64,000 bases of DNA from Methylotenera_A sp044228245. Lineage in GTDB: Bacteria; Pseudomonadota; Gammaproteobacteria; Burkholderiales; Methylophilaceae. The position numbers and the translations under genes are program-made. Of this stretch, positions 25,259 to 34,954 are shown piece after piece. Location: contig JBGAVG010000001.1 of the NCBI GenBank assembly GCA_044228245.1, forward strand, positions 124,001 to 188,000, read 5' to 3'. Numbering within the stretch: the stretch's first letter is position 1; each line of letters begins with the position of its first letter. Under the pieces are notes generated by a model that saw only the letters and a program-made list of their open reading frames with translations, searched no databases and was not told the origin of the DNA.

Positions 25259-26349
25259 GCGGCCACCTCCATACATATTTTTGCAACCGTCTGCGTGGCT
25301 TCGGGCTTGGCAAGAGTTCTGGCTTTGATTGCCATCTCCAGGCACATCTCACGGGTTAAACTGCGCAAAATTTCTGTCGCTTTCTGTACATTAAATTCCG
25401 TTTGTTGAATCAACTTGGCTGCGCCCGCATCACTCAAATATTTCGCGTTATAGGTTTGATGGTCATCCACCGCGTAAGGGAAAGGCACCAGCACACTCGC
25501 CACACCCACACAGGCCAACTCAGCAATCGTGAGCGCGCCAGCACGGCAGATCACCACGTCTGCCCAAGCGTACATATCGGCCATGTTGTTAATAAAAGCT
25601 CTTGTATCTGCCTGCACGCCAGCCGCCTGGTAATTGGCTTGCAGGGCAGCGATATGCTTTTCACCCGCTTGATGCACAATTTCCGGCCGCTCTTGTTCTG
25701 GTAATTCTGCCAGTGCTTTCGGCAGCACTTCATTCAATGCCGCTGCGCCTAAACTACCACCGACCACTAACAACCTGAGCTTGCCAGTGTGTGTGGCATA
25801 CCGCAGCTCCGGCGCTGCTAACTGCGTGATGTCGTGCCGCACCGGATTACCGACCAACTCTGCTTTGTTACCAAATGCAGATGGAAACGCCGCCAGCACT
25901 TTATTGGCGATTAAACTTAAAGTTTTATTGGTCAACCCGGCAATGGAGTTTTGCTCATGAATCACCAATGGTTTACCTAGCAAGTTCGCCATCAATCCGC
26001 CTGGAAAAGCTGCAAAGCCACCCATTCCCAACACCACGTTGGGTTTGTGTTTACGAATGGCAGCAAAACTTTGTTTAAATGCGACGGCCAATTTAACCGG
26101 CAGCAACACCCACCCCAGCAGGCCCTTGCCGCGTACGCCGCGCATCGTTATCATGGCCTTGCTGTAACTTTTGCCTTCAATCAACCTATTCTCCATGCCG
26201 CCCTCTGTGGCCAGCCAGACGACATTCCATCCATGCTCTTTCATGTAATCTGCCACTGCCATAGCGGGATAGACATGGCCGCCCGTACCGCCTGCCATCA
26301 CCATCAGCGTACCTGAGCCGTATTGCGTGATTGGAGAAGCAAACATCAT
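25255..26349 (-). CDS. murG: Lipid II synthase, UDP-GlcNAc transferase MurG
   Basis: Peripheral inner-membrane GT-B glycosyltransferase that adds GlcNAc to lipid I. The 364 residues include the G-loop MVMAGGTGGHVYPAMAVA, the second G-loop GMGGFAAFPGG, the acceptor-side HEQNSIAG, and the UDP-binding ICRAGALTIAELACVG. The ATG overlaps the stop of the small frame before it as ATGA; in most relatives the ftsW stop occupies that place. Confidence 0.96.
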   Translation of the reverse strand: MMFASPITQYGSGTLMVMAGGTGGHVYPAMAVADYMKEHGWNVVWLATEGGMENRLIEGKSYSKAMITMRGVRGKGLLGWVLLPVKLAVAFKQSFAAIRKHKPNVVLGMGGFAAFPGGLMANLLGKPLVIHEQNSIAGLTNKTLSLIANKVLAAFPSAFGNKAELVGNPVRHDITQLAAPELRYATHTGKLRLLVVGGSLGAAALNEVLPKALAELPEQERPEIVHQAGEKHIAALQANYQAAGVQADTRAFINNMADMYAWADVVICRAGALTIAELACVGVASVLVPFPYAVDDHQTYNAKYLSDAGAAKLIQQTEFNVQKATEILRSLTREMCLEMAIKARTLAKPEATQTVAKICMEVAA

Positions 26350-26483
26350 GCTGGCAACCCCTTCTGCAGCCTTATATTTTGGCTACGGCCGCTATGCTTA
26401 ACTTTCAAACCCAAAAAGTTAGCCTGCGCCGAAATCGCCTCGTTGCACCTCACAGCAACTCTCAATATCGTGTTTACGCTCAT
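26346..26483 (-). CDS. 45-codon frame between ftsW and murG, created by a duplication
   Basis: An open frame of 45 codons (begins MSVNTILRVAVRCNEAIS, ends RLQKGLPA). Its ATG overlaps the ftsW stop as ATGA, and its stop overlaps the murG start in the same way. Its last residues RLQKGLP repeat the C terminus of FtsW, because the last 25 bases of ftsW occur again directly before murG. The middle part has no similarity I recognise and holds an imperfect hairpin. It may encode nothing useful and merely keep ribosomes moving from ftsW to murG, or it may be a small basic peptide. It is not a normal member of this cluster. Confidence 0.45.
   Translation of the reverse strand: MSVNTILRVAVRCNEAISAQANFLGLKVKHSGRSQNIRLQKGLPA
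26347..26371. repeat. Direct repeat copy 1 (ftsW end, before murG)
   Basis: The 25 bases match 26481-26505 with two mismatches. The copies lie 134 bases apart. This one contains the ATGA that starts murG. Confidence 0.85.
26396..26423. repeat. Imperfect hairpin inside the inserted segment
   Basis: GCTTAACTTT and AAAAGTTAGC face each other across an eight-base loop, with one base bulged. It lies inside the segment between the two ftsW-end copies. Confidence 0.4.
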
Positions 26484-27646
26484 ACTGGCAACCCCTTCTG
26501 TAGCCGGCGATTTTCATAATCAATGCGTAAAAGCACTGCCATGGCGATGCAATTGGCCAGAATACCGCTGCCTCCAAACGAGAGTAGCGGTAGCGTCAGG
26601 CCTTTGGTTGGCAGCACACCCATATTCACGCCAATATTGATAATGCCTTGCACGCCAATCCATACGCCCAGTCCTTGTGCCAGCAACGCTGCAAAATAAC
26701 GTTCATTCGCTACGGCCTCTTTGCCGATACCAAAGGCGCGGATCACGATCCAGACAAACAAGCCCAGCACTGTCAGCACGCCCACAAACCCTAGTTCCTC
26801 TGCAATTACTGCAAGCAAAAAGTCGGTGTGTGCCTCTGGCAGATACAGCAATTTTTCAACGCTTGCCCCCAAGCCCACACCAAACCATTCGCCACGCCCA
26901 AAGGCGATCAGCGCATGCGAAAGTTGATAGCCCTTGCCAAATGGGTCTGCCCATGGATCCAGAAATCCAATCACACGCTGCAAGCGGTAAGGTGAGCTCC
27001 AGATCAACACATAAATGGCCACCGGCAATAAAGCCAGCAAGCCGGCAAAGATTTTGGCATTGATGCCGCCCAGCCAAAGGATGGAGATAGAAATCGCCGC
27101 AATCACCGCGAATGCCCCGAAATCAGGCTCACGCAGCAGCAAAAACCCGACCAGCACCATTACCGCCACCATCGGCAAAAAGCCACGCACGATGCTATCC
27201 ATTTGCGGCGCTTTGCGTACCGCGTAATCCGCGACATACATGGCAGCAAACAGCTTCATCAATTCGGAAGGCTGCAAATTAATGACAAACAGCGAAAGCC
27301 AGCGCTGACTGCCGTTCACGTTGCGCCCGATGCCGGGAATGAGTACCAGCACCAGCAATGCCAACCCGGCTAGGAACAGATAAGGTGCTGCTTTTTGCCA
27401 CATCGCGATGGGGATTTGAAACGAAACAAAAGCCGCCACCAAGCCAATGATGATAAATATGGTCTGCCGAACCAGAAAATAGGTGCTTTGATGCCCAACC
27501 GCCTTATCCGCCTCGGCGATAGCGATCGAGGCGGAATACACCATGACCAAGCCCAATCCCAATAGAATGAAAACGACCCAAAGCAGCATCTGGTCATAAT
27601 TGGGCGCGTTGAGGCGCTCGCGGCTATTCATGACAGGCGCTAGCAT
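26480..27646 (-). CDS. ftsW: Lipid II polymerase / division protein FtsW
   Basis: SEDS-family multi-pass membrane protein, the glycan polymerase of the septum acting with FtsI. The 388 residues contain about ten hydrophobic helices, GRNVNGSQRWLSLFVINLQPSE with the SEDS signature, EPDFGAFAVI with the catalytic-region aspartate, and PEAHTDFLLAVIAEELGFVG near the C terminus. The start ATG lies in the last bases of murD. Its last 25 bases are repeated 134 bases downstream. Confidence 0.95.
   Translation of the reverse strand: MLAPVMNSRERLNAPNYDQMLLWVVFILLGLGLVMVYSASIAIAEADKAVGHQSTYFLVRQTIFIIIGLVAAFVSFQIPIAMWQKAAPYLFLAGLALLVLVLIPGIGRNVNGSQRWLSLFVINLQPSELMKLFAAMYVADYAVRKAPQMDSIVRGFLPMVAVMVLVGFLLLREPDFGAFAVIAAISISILWLGGINAKIFAGLLALLPVAIYVLIWSSPYRLQRVIGFLDPWADPFGKGYQLSHALIAFGRGEWFGVGLGASVEKLLYLPEAHTDFLLAVIAEELGFVGVLTVLGLFVWIVIRAFGIGKEAVANERYFAALLAQGLGVWIGVQGIINIGVNMGVLPTKGLTLPLLSFGGSGILANCIAMAVLLRIDYENRRLQKGLPV
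26481..26505. repeat. Direct repeat copy 2 (true ftsW end)
   Basis: This copy encodes the last residues of FtsW (RLQKGLPV) and contains the ATGA that starts the small frame. Confidence 0.85.
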
Positions 27647-29040
27647 GCGGCCACCTTTTTACTTTGCTGCGCCAACTGCTTCACCGCATCCACAAACACC
27701 TCTGCGCGATGCACATAATTTCTGAACATATCGAAACTGGCGCAGGCAGGGGATAGCAATACCGCATCACCCGCATTGGCAATTTTTTTAGCGATATTGA
27801 CAGCTTCCGGCAAATCCGCCGCCCGGTATAAAGGCACTTGTTTTTCTAATGAAGGGTTTGCCAATAACACTGCTTCAATCAATGCCGCATCACGGCCAAA
27901 CAGCACCACGGCACGCGCATTGGCCTGCACGGCTGGCGCCAAGGGTGAAAAATCCTGCCCCTTGCCGTCGCCACCTGCGATCAGCACTACTTTTTGCGGT
28001 TTATCGTTTTTAGTCATGCCCGCAATCGCTGCGCAAGTCGCACCCACATTGGTGCCTTTTGAGTCATCGTAAAAATCAACCCCATCAATATTGGCAACCC
28101 ATTCCACGCGGTGCGGCAGCCCCTTAAAATGACGCAGCGCCTGAACAATCGATGTCTTATCAACGCCAATTGCGCTGCATAACGCGGCCGCGGCAAGCGC
28201 ATTGGCCACATTATGCTGACCCGCGATTTTGAGTTCGCTCGCTTTGCATAACTTGCGCTGCCCGCTCGCCAGGTAATGTTCTTCTTTACACTCAGTCAAG
28301 CCGAAATCATTCATAGTAGGCGCGGCATTCAGGCCAAAAGTCACTGTATGTTTGTGACGCATAGCCAGGGTTATGGCATCGTCGCGATTCAAAACGCTCG
28401 TTTTTGCATGTGCTAAAATGCGCGCTTTAGCGGCTGTATAATCGGAAATGCTGATATATCTGTCCATGTGGTCTTCACACACATTCAATACCGTTGCGGC
28501 ATCCAGGTTTAAGCCATGCGTAGTTTCCAACTGAAAACTGGAAAGTTCCAGCACATACACATCCGGCGTCTCCATTTGCAGCGCATCCAACACTGGCAAG
28601 CCGATATTGCCTGCCACAATGGTTTTAAGGCCAGCTTCCTTACAGATCTCACCCACCAGAGTTGTCACAGTGGTTTTGCCGTTTGAGCCGGTAATGCCAA
28701 TGACTTTTGCGTTTTTCGACCGGTGCTGCGCAAACAGCTCGATATCGCCAATCACCGGAATACCTTGCTTAACCGCAGCCTGCACGGCAGGCTCACTCAA
28801 AGCCACGCCCGGGCTAATCACGATCAACTCGGCCTGCAATAACACTTCCGGCTGAAATGCTCCCGTATGAATTTCCACCTGCGGCATACGTCTGATCACA
28901 TCATCCACACCGGGCGGATTCTCACGCGAATCAGCCACCGACAGAATAGCGCCTTTGGAGGCAAGCCAGCGCAATGCCGACTGCCCTGTTTCACCAAGAC
29001 CCAGCACTAAGACACGTTTATTTTTAAGTTCAACTTTCAT
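27640..29040 (-). CDS. murD: UDP-N-acetylmuramoyl-L-alanine--D-glutamate ligase
   Basis: Adds D-glutamate to UDP-MurNAc-L-Ala using ATP. The 466-residue enzyme shows VLVLGLGETGQSALRWLA for the UDP-binding domain, GITGSNGKTTVTTLVGE for ATP, DDSKGTNVGATCAAI, and LLSPACASFDMFRNYVHR at the C terminus. The last codons overlap the ftsW start. It follows mraY by 12 bases. Confidence 0.96.
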   Translation of the reverse strand: MKVELKNKRVLVLGLGETGQSALRWLASKGAILSVADSRENPPGVDDVIRRMPQVEIHTGAFQPEVLLQAELIVISPGVALSEPAVQAAVKQGIPVIGDIELFAQHRSKNAKVIGITGSNGKTTVTTLVGEICKEAGLKTIVAGNIGLPVLDALQMETPDVYVLELSSFQLETTHGLNLDAATVLNVCEDHMDRYISISDYTAAKARILAHAKTSVLNRDDAITLAMRHKHTVTFGLNAAPTMNDFGLTECKEEHYLASGQRKLCKASELKIAGQHNVANALAAAALCSAIGVDKTSIVQALRHFKGLPHRVEWVANIDGVDFYDDSKGTNVGATCAAIAGMTKNDKPQKVVLIAGGDGKGQDFSPLAPAVQANARAVVLFGRDAALIEAVLLANPSLEKQVPLYRAADLPEAVNIAKKIANAGDAVLLSPACASFDMFRNYVHRAEVFVDAVKQLAQQSKKVAAC

Positions 29041-29052
29041 TTTTTGCTTTGG

Positions 29053-30156
29053 TCATCTCAGTTTCAGCGTTGAAAGCCCTACCAGCACCAGCATCATGGT
29101 AATAATCCAGAACCGCACCACGACTTGCGTTTCCTTCCAGCCTTTTTGCTCATAGTGATGATGCAGTGGCGCCATTAAGAAGATGCGCTGCCCGACTCCT
29201 GTTTTATGTTTGGTATACTTGAAATACATGACCTGCAGCGCGACCGAGAAGGTTTCCACCACAAACACGCCGCCCATAATAAACAGCACGATTTCCTGCC
29301 GGACAATGACGGCCACCACGCCCAGCGCGGCGCCCAAGGCTAGCGCACCGACATCGCCCATAAATACCTCTGCCGGATAGGCGTTAAACCACAGAAAACC
29401 CAGGCCAGCACCCGCCATGGCGGCACAGAACACCATCAGTTCACCGGAGCCCGCAACGTATGGAACGCCCAAATATTTTGAAAAATACAAATGCCCTGCC
29501 ACATAGGCAAATATGGCAAGCGCACTGCCCACCATCACGGTAGGCATAATCGCCAGGCCGTCCAACCCGTCGGTAAGATTCACTGCATTGCTGCTGCCGA
29601 CGATCACCAGATAGGTCAGCACAATAAAGCCGACAGCGCTTAGCGGCAGCACCAGATGCTTGAAGAAAGGGAAAATCAACGTAGTTTCTACCGGCGTTAC
29701 GGAAGTTTTGAACAAAAAGATCGCCACCCCCAAACCGATCACGCTTTGCCAGAAATATTTGGCCTTGGCCGATAAGCCTTTAGGGTTTTTATGAACCACT
29801 TTGCGGTAATCATCTACCCAGCCAACCGCGCCAAAACCCAGTGTGGTTACCAGCACCACCCAGATATACTTGTTATGCAAATCACCCCATAACAAGGTGG
29901 CAATGGCAATCGCCACCAGTATTAGCGCACCGCCCATCGTCGGCGTTCCAGCCTTGATTAAATGCGTTTGCGGGCCATCGTCACGTACCGCCTGGCCGAC
30001 CTTGTATTCAGTCAGCTTGCGTATCATTTTTGGCCCCACCATGAATGAAATGATGAGCGCTGTCAGCGTTGCCAGAACCGCGCGCAACGTGATGTAATTA
30101 AACACATTAAAGCCGCGAATATCGTGTGCCAACCAGCGAGCAAGTTCTAGCAGCAT
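29053..30156 (-). CDS. mraY: Phospho-MurNAc-pentapeptide transferase MraY
   Basis: Integral membrane enzyme that forms lipid I on undecaprenyl phosphate. The 367 residues have about ten membrane segments and the cytoplasmic active-site motifs GWVDDYRKV with two aspartates, VNLTDGLDGLAIMP, and MAPLHHHYEQKGW near the end. Its first ten bases overlap the end of murF. Confidence 0.97.
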   Translation of the reverse strand: MLLELARWLAHDIRGFNVFNYITLRAVLATLTALIISFMVGPKMIRKLTEYKVGQAVRDDGPQTHLIKAGTPTMGGALILVAIAIATLLWGDLHNKYIWVVLVTTLGFGAVGWVDDYRKVVHKNPKGLSAKAKYFWQSVIGLGVAIFLFKTSVTPVETTLIFPFFKHLVLPLSAVGFIVLTYLVIVGSSNAVNLTDGLDGLAIMPTVMVGSALAIFAYVAGHLYFSKYLGVPYVAGSGELMVFCAAMAGAGLGFLWFNAYPAEVFMGDVGALALGAALGVVAVIVRQEIVLFIMGGVFVVETFSVALQVMYFKYTKHKTGVGQRIFLMAPLHHHYEQKGWKETQVVVRFWIITMMLVLVGLSTLKLR

Positions 30157-31514
30157 GACTTTTTCTCCATTTCACTATTTTTTTCTATCAGTTGATTTAC
30201 AACGCGCTCCATTTGCATAAAACGTGAGCCTTTTACCAGCACGGTGACGCCTGTTTGCATAAGCGGTCTTAAATCAGCAATCAAAGTTTCTAAAGTTGAA
30301 TAATGCTGCGCATGCTTCCCAAACGCCTTGGCTGCCAATTGACTCAGTTCGCCAAAAGTTAGCAATTGACCGATGCCTTTTTGTTTGGCGTACAAGCCAA
30401 TATCAGTGTGCATTTGCGGCGCATCCGCGCCCAGTTCCGCCATGTCGCCCATCACAAAAATTTGTGTGGCTTTCTGACTTGCGAGCACGTCAATCGCCGC
30501 TTTCATCGAATCCGGATTTGCGTTGTAAGTGTCGTCAATCAGCACCGCGCCATTGCAGCCTTGCAGCCAATTGAGACGGCCTTTAACCGCATGGAACCCG
30601 GCCAGCCCTGTGGCGATATCCGCATTGGAAATTCCGAGCGCAACCGCCACTGCGCTCGCTGCCAGCGCATTATGCACATTGTGTATACCCAGCACATGCA
30701 ACTCGAACCGGGTTTCCCCGTTAGGTGTTTTCAGGTGGATTTGCGTCAGGTTGCCGCGTGTCTGGTAACTTGCGCTGACATCCGCAACACCCGTCAACCC
30801 GAATGTGATGATTTTTCTGTTTTTATTGAGCGACTTCCAATAATCTGCAAAGTCATCGTCTGCATTGATAATGGCGATGCCATCTTGAGTCAAGCCCTCA
30901 TAAATTTCACCTTTGGCACGCGCAATCCCCTCGCGTGAGCCTACTTCACCAATATGCGCAGTACCGGCATTGTTAACAACAGCAACATCTGGCTGCGCCA
31001 GTTTTGTCAGATAGCGGATTTCGCCTTCGTGGTTCATGCCCATTTCAATCACCGCAAAAGCATGCTCCCGGCGCAATTTCAGCAAAGTCATCGGCATGCC
31101 GATGTCGTTATTCAAATTGCCTTGCGTGGCCAATACGTGCTGATTTGTGGCCGCCAGAATCGCAGCGATCATTTCTTTGACAGTGGTTTTGCCGTTGCTG
31201 CCAGTTACCGCCACAAGCGGCAGCTTGAATTTATCGCGCCAGTATTTTGCCAACTGCCCCAATGCCAAACGCGTGTCGGACACGATGACTGCCGGGCTGG
31301 CTTGCGTGTTAGCATCTGACACCAGCACTGCGGCAGCACCTTGCTTGACGGCCTCTGCCGCGTAGGTATTGCCATCGAAGCGCTCGCCCTTGATGCCGAC
31401 AAACAATTGATTTTTCGCAATATGACGGCTGTCAGAACCCACGCTTTCGCATAGCACATCAGCGCCTGTCATGCGTCCAGCCACCGCTTTGGCAATCTCG
31501 GAGAGCATCATCAT
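30147..31514 (-). CDS. murF: UDP-MurNAc-tripeptide--D-Ala-D-Ala ligase
   Basis: Completes the pentapeptide precursor with ATP. The 455 residues contain FVGIKGERFDGN of the N-terminal domain, AVTGSNGKTTVKEMIA for ATP, EMGMNHEGEI, and DDTYNANPDSMKAA. It shares an ATGA overlap with murE upstream and overlaps mraY by ten bases downstream. Confidence 0.96.
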   Translation of the reverse strand: MMMLSEIAKAVAGRMTGADVLCESVGSDSRHIAKNQLFVGIKGERFDGNTYAAEAVKQGAAAVLVSDANTQASPAVIVSDTRLALGQLAKYWRDKFKLPLVAVTGSNGKTTVKEMIAAILAATNQHVLATQGNLNNDIGMPMTLLKLRREHAFAVIEMGMNHEGEIRYLTKLAQPDVAVVNNAGTAHIGEVGSREGIARAKGEIYEGLTQDGIAIINADDDFADYWKSLNKNRKIITFGLTGVADVSASYQTRGNLTQIHLKTPNGETRFELHVLGIHNVHNALAASAVAVALGISNADIATGLAGFHAVKGRLNWLQGCNGAVLIDDTYNANPDSMKAAIDVLASQKATQIFVMGDMAELGADAPQMHTDIGLYAKQKGIGQLLTFGELSQLAAKAFGKHAQHYSTLETLIADLRPLMQTGVTVLVKGSRFMQMERVVNQLIEKNSEMEKKSCC

Positions 31515-32944
31515 ACGAATGCCCTTTCATATATCTTGAGCACTTCTTTCGCTTGTTCAACATCGCTGAAATAATGTTTTTTACCGGCTATTTCCTGATA
31601 GTCTTCATGGCCTTTGCCCGCAATGAGCACGATATCGCCCGGCTTGGCTGACAGTATGCCAACCGAGATGGCCTTGGCACGGTCTTCTTCTATTGCAAAA
31701 TTACCGTGCATCCCGCTGACAATATCCTGAATGATTTTCTCAGGCACTTCGTCACGCGGATTATCCGAGGTCACTACCACCGCATCGGCAAATTCGCTGG
31801 CAATTCTACCCATCAATTCGCGCTTGCCTGCATCGCGATTGCCGCCGCAGCCGAACACACAAATCAATTTGGAACTAGCCTGCGCCTTTAATGCAGACAA
31901 CACTTTCTCAAGCGCATCCGGCGTATGTGCGTAATCCACCACCACCAAAGGCAGGCTGCCGCCTCCAATCTGCTGCATGCGGCCACTGGCAGACTGGATA
32001 TGCGAAACCGCATCAACCGCATCATCCAGACTTACTTTCGAGACCAGAAAAGTCGCCAGTACAGCCAGCACGTTATAGACATTAAAACGCCCAATCAGAC
32101 TGGCCTTCACCGGCGCATTGCCAAACGGCGTGATGGCATAAAATGCAAAATGCGTGTTCTCAAAATGCAGCTCTGTCGCCCTCACATCGCCGCGCTCAAT
32201 ACCGTAAGTCATCACAGAGGTGCCTGCACCCGTCAAATCTTTTTCAATTGCCCGGCCGAACGCATCATCCGCATTAAGCACTGCATATTTCAGGTCACTC
32301 GCATCAAATAAGCGACGCTTCGCGGCGGCATAATCTTCAAAAGTCTCGTGATAATCCAGATGGTCGCGCGATAAATTGCTGAGCACGGCCACATCAAAAT
32401 GCACCGCCCTGACGCGACCCTGATGCAATCCATGCGATGACACTTCCATTGCAACGGTTGTGACTTCCTGTTTGACATAATCCGCGAGCATCTCCTGCAG
32501 CGACACCGCATCTGGTGTGGTGTTTGAAGTTGGGCTCAACTGGCCTGGCAAGCCATTTCCCAGGGTGCCGATCACCGCTGTCTTGCGCCCCAAATAATTA
32601 AAACACTGACTTAGCCATTGAGTAATCGAGGTTTTGCCATTGGTGCCGGTCACGCCTATCATCCACATTTTTGTCGATGGGTTTTTGTAAAACTGGCTTG
32701 CAATATCACCAGCTTGCAGCCGCAGCTGCTTAACCGGTTTATTTTCAATATCCCAATCCGCGTTCCAGTCAAAACCTTCCGGGTCCCAAAGTACCGCAGC
32801 AGCGCCGTTTTTAATGGCATCCGCAATATATCGTCGGCCATCCGATTTCTCGCCTGGATACGCCAGAAACAGGCTGCCCGACAGCACTTTCCGGCTATCG
32901 ACGGTGATGTTCTTTACCGGGGTTTTGATTTGATAGTTTGTCAT
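31511..32944 (-). CDS. murE: UDP-MurNAc-dipeptide--meso-diaminopimelate ligase
   Basis: Adds the third residue of the stem peptide. The 477-residue protein has DSRKVLSGSLFLAYPG, the ATP motif GVTGTNGKTSITQW, VAMEVSSHGLHQGR, and SDNPRDEVPEKI. The DNPR motif marks the meso-diaminopimelate-specific group, so the organism should have ordinary Gram-negative A1gamma peptidoglycan. It overlaps both ftsI and murF by four bases. Confidence 0.97.
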   Translation of the reverse strand: MTNYQIKTPVKNITVDSRKVLSGSLFLAYPGEKSDGRRYIADAIKNGAAAVLWDPEGFDWNADWDIENKPVKQLRLQAGDIASQFYKNPSTKMWMIGVTGTNGKTSITQWLSQCFNYLGRKTAVIGTLGNGLPGQLSPTSNTTPDAVSLQEMLADYVKQEVTTVAMEVSSHGLHQGRVRAVHFDVAVLSNLSRDHLDYHETFEDYAAAKRRLFDASDLKYAVLNADDAFGRAIEKDLTGAGTSVMTYGIERGDVRATELHFENTHFAFYAITPFGNAPVKASLIGRFNVYNVLAVLATFLVSKVSLDDAVDAVSHIQSASGRMQQIGGGSLPLVVVDYAHTPDALEKVLSALKAQASSKLICVFGCGGNRDAGKRELMGRIASEFADAVVVTSDNPRDEVPEKIIQDIVSGMHGNFAIEEDRAKAISVGILSAKPGDIVLIAGKGHEDYQEIAGKKHYFSDVEQAKEVLKIYERAFV

Positions 32945-34677
32945 ATCACCTCTTTTGCATCATCGGTTGCATCAGGTGGAATCACGACATTATCATTTGG
33001 TGAATCTTGCGGCACCGCCAGCATGCGCAACGCATCGGCCATTACCGCGCTAAATACCGGCGCGGCAACTACGCCACCGTAATATTGGTCTTTTTCTATA
33101 CTTGGCTCGTCTATCATTACCGCCATGATCAGGCGCGGATTGGATGCAGGCGCGAATCCCACAAAAGAGCCCACGTATTTATCCGGCTCGTATCCAGCTG
33201 GGCCCAATTTGTGCGCCGTACCGGTTTTGCCCGCCACACGATAGCCTGCCACCTGTGCCCTGAGTGCCGTGCCACCCGGCTGCACGACCAGTTCCAGCAT
33301 GTCCTTTACATCATTCGCAACCTGCGCAGAAAAGACCTGATGCCCTACCGGCGCATCTTTTAATTTTGCAAGAGAAACAGGCTTGAGCTCGCCCTCGTTA
33401 CAAAAAACCGTATAGGCACGCGCCAATTGCAGCAAGGTCACACTGATGCCATGCCCATACGACATCGTGGCCTGCTCGATCGGGCGCCAGGTTTTATAGG
33501 GCCGCACCTTGCCTGAGGCTTCGCCAGGAAAACCAATGCGCGTAGGCGCACCAAAACCCAGCTGATTAAACGTGCTCCAAAGCTCTTCTTTTCTTAAGCT
33601 AAGCGCCATCTTAGCGGCACCCACGTTAGAAGATTTCTGTATCACTTCCGCTACTGAGAGCACGCCATGCGGGTGCGCGTCATTGATGGTGGCTGGGCCA
33701 ATTGACATATGACCCGGCGCAGTTTGAATCTTGGTGTCTGGTTTAAAATCACCAAACTGCATCGCAGCCGAGGCTGTAACCGGCTTCATTGTTGAACCTG
33801 GCTCAAAAATATCCGTAATGGCGCGATTTCGCGTTTTACCTTTAATATTGACGGGGTTATTTGGATTGTAGGTGGGCAAATTCACCATCGCCAGCACTTC
33901 ACCCGTTTTGGCATCCAAAATCACCGCGGCGCCTGCAGCAGCCTTATGCTGCTCAACCGCTTTAGCAAGCTCTCTAAAGACCAAATATTGAAGGCGCCGA
34001 TCTATACTCAACACCAGGTCACGGCCATCCTGCGGTACTTTGACGGCTTCCAGATCCTCAACGATATGACCCTTCCTATCCTGGATCACGCGGCGACTGC
34101 CGGGCTTGCCGGAAAGCACGCTATTTTGTGCCAGCTCAAAGCCTTCCTGACCGTTGTCATCAATGCCAGTAAACCCGACCAGATGCGCGGTCACGTCACC
34201 TGCTGGATAAAAACGCTTATATTCACGCTGCAAAAACACGCCCGGGATTTCCAGACTCATCACCTTGGCTGCCAAATCCGGGGAAATGCGCCGTTTCAAA
34301 TAAACGAACTCGCGCTCTCTGTTGGCAACCTTTTTGTCAATATCCTTGGTTTTAATCGTCAGCAATTTGGCCAGCGCGATTTTTTGCTGTTTATTCATCT
34401 CAACGTCTGGCGGACTCGCCCATACCGATTCAACCGGGCTGCTAATAGCCAACAACTCGCCGTTTCTATCGGTAATCTTGCCGCGATGCGCCTGCAGCAC
34501 GAGCGTGCGGCTATAGCGCGCATCGCCTTTTTGTTGCAGGAAAGTTTTATGTAAGCTTTGCAAATAAATGCCACGCGCCAGCAGAGCAGCAAAACCAAGC
34601 AATACAAGAATGAGCAGCACGCGCCTGCGCCATGCTGGCAACTTGACGATATGATGTTGTGCTTGGCTATAGGCCAT
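32941..34677 (-). CDS. ftsI: Septal transpeptidase FtsI (PBP3)
   Basis: Class B penicillin-binding protein that cross-links septal peptidoglycan. The 578 residues start with one membrane helix (RVLLILVLLGFAALLARGIY), followed by the dimerisation/pedestal domain beginning RGKITDRNGELLA. The transpeptidase domain has the active serine in STMK (295-298), SSN (349-351) and KTGT (484-487). The C terminus is an acidic, proline-containing tail. It starts two bases after ftsL and overlaps murE by four bases. Confidence 0.97.
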   Translation of the reverse strand: MAYSQAQHHIVKLPAWRRRVLLILVLLGFAALLARGIYLQSLHKTFLQQKGDARYSRTLVLQAHRGKITDRNGELLAISSPVESVWASPPDVEMNKQQKIALAKLLTIKTKDIDKKVANREREFVYLKRRISPDLAAKVMSLEIPGVFLQREYKRFYPAGDVTAHLVGFTGIDDNGQEGFELAQNSVLSGKPGSRRVIQDRKGHIVEDLEAVKVPQDGRDLVLSIDRRLQYLVFRELAKAVEQHKAAAGAAVILDAKTGEVLAMVNLPTYNPNNPVNIKGKTRNRAITDIFEPGSTMKPVTASAAMQFGDFKPDTKIQTAPGHMSIGPATINDAHPHGVLSVAEVIQKSSNVGAAKMALSLRKEELWSTFNQLGFGAPTRIGFPGEASGKVRPYKTWRPIEQATMSYGHGISVTLLQLARAYTVFCNEGELKPVSLAKLKDAPVGHQVFSAQVANDVKDMLELVVQPGGTALRAQVAGYRVAGKTGTAHKLGPAGYEPDKYVGSFVGFAPASNPRLIMAVMIDEPSIEKDQYYGGVVAAPVFSAVMADALRMLAVPQDSPNDNVVIPPDATDDAKEVI

Positions 34678-34678
34678 G

Positions 34679-34954
34679 TCAGTGCGCCATGTCTTCTAGT
34701 GAAATCACCTGAATGCGTTTTGCATCAGGCACTTGCATTTGCAATTTCTTGGTGGCGAGCTCTTCGATTCGCGAGTGCATCGCCCATGTGCTCTGCTCGA
34801 GTTGCAACTGGCCATATTCGGTTTCATATTTTTTGGTCAGGGCTTGCTGTTGTTCCAGCTCAAAATACAATTTGCGCGCCTTATGTTGCGATGTAATCAC
34901 GCCCAGACTTACAGCAATGAGCACAAAGAACAGAATCAGATTTAGGCGTGTCAT
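34679..34954 (-). CDS. ftsL: Cell division protein FtsL
   Basis: A 91-residue bitopic membrane protein: one N-terminal membrane helix (LILFFVLIAVSLGVITS) followed by a periplasmic coiled coil (LEQQQALTKKYETEYGQLQLEQ). It forms the FtsQLB complex that activates FtsWI. Assignment rests on size, topology and position between rsmH and ftsI, since sequence conservation is low. It overlaps rsmH by four bases. ftsB is not in this window. Confidence 0.9.
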   Translation of the reverse strand: MTRLNLILFFVLIAVSLGVITSQHKARKLYFELEQQQALTKKYETEYGQLQLEQSTWAMHSRIEELATKKLQMQVPDAKRIQVISLEDMAH

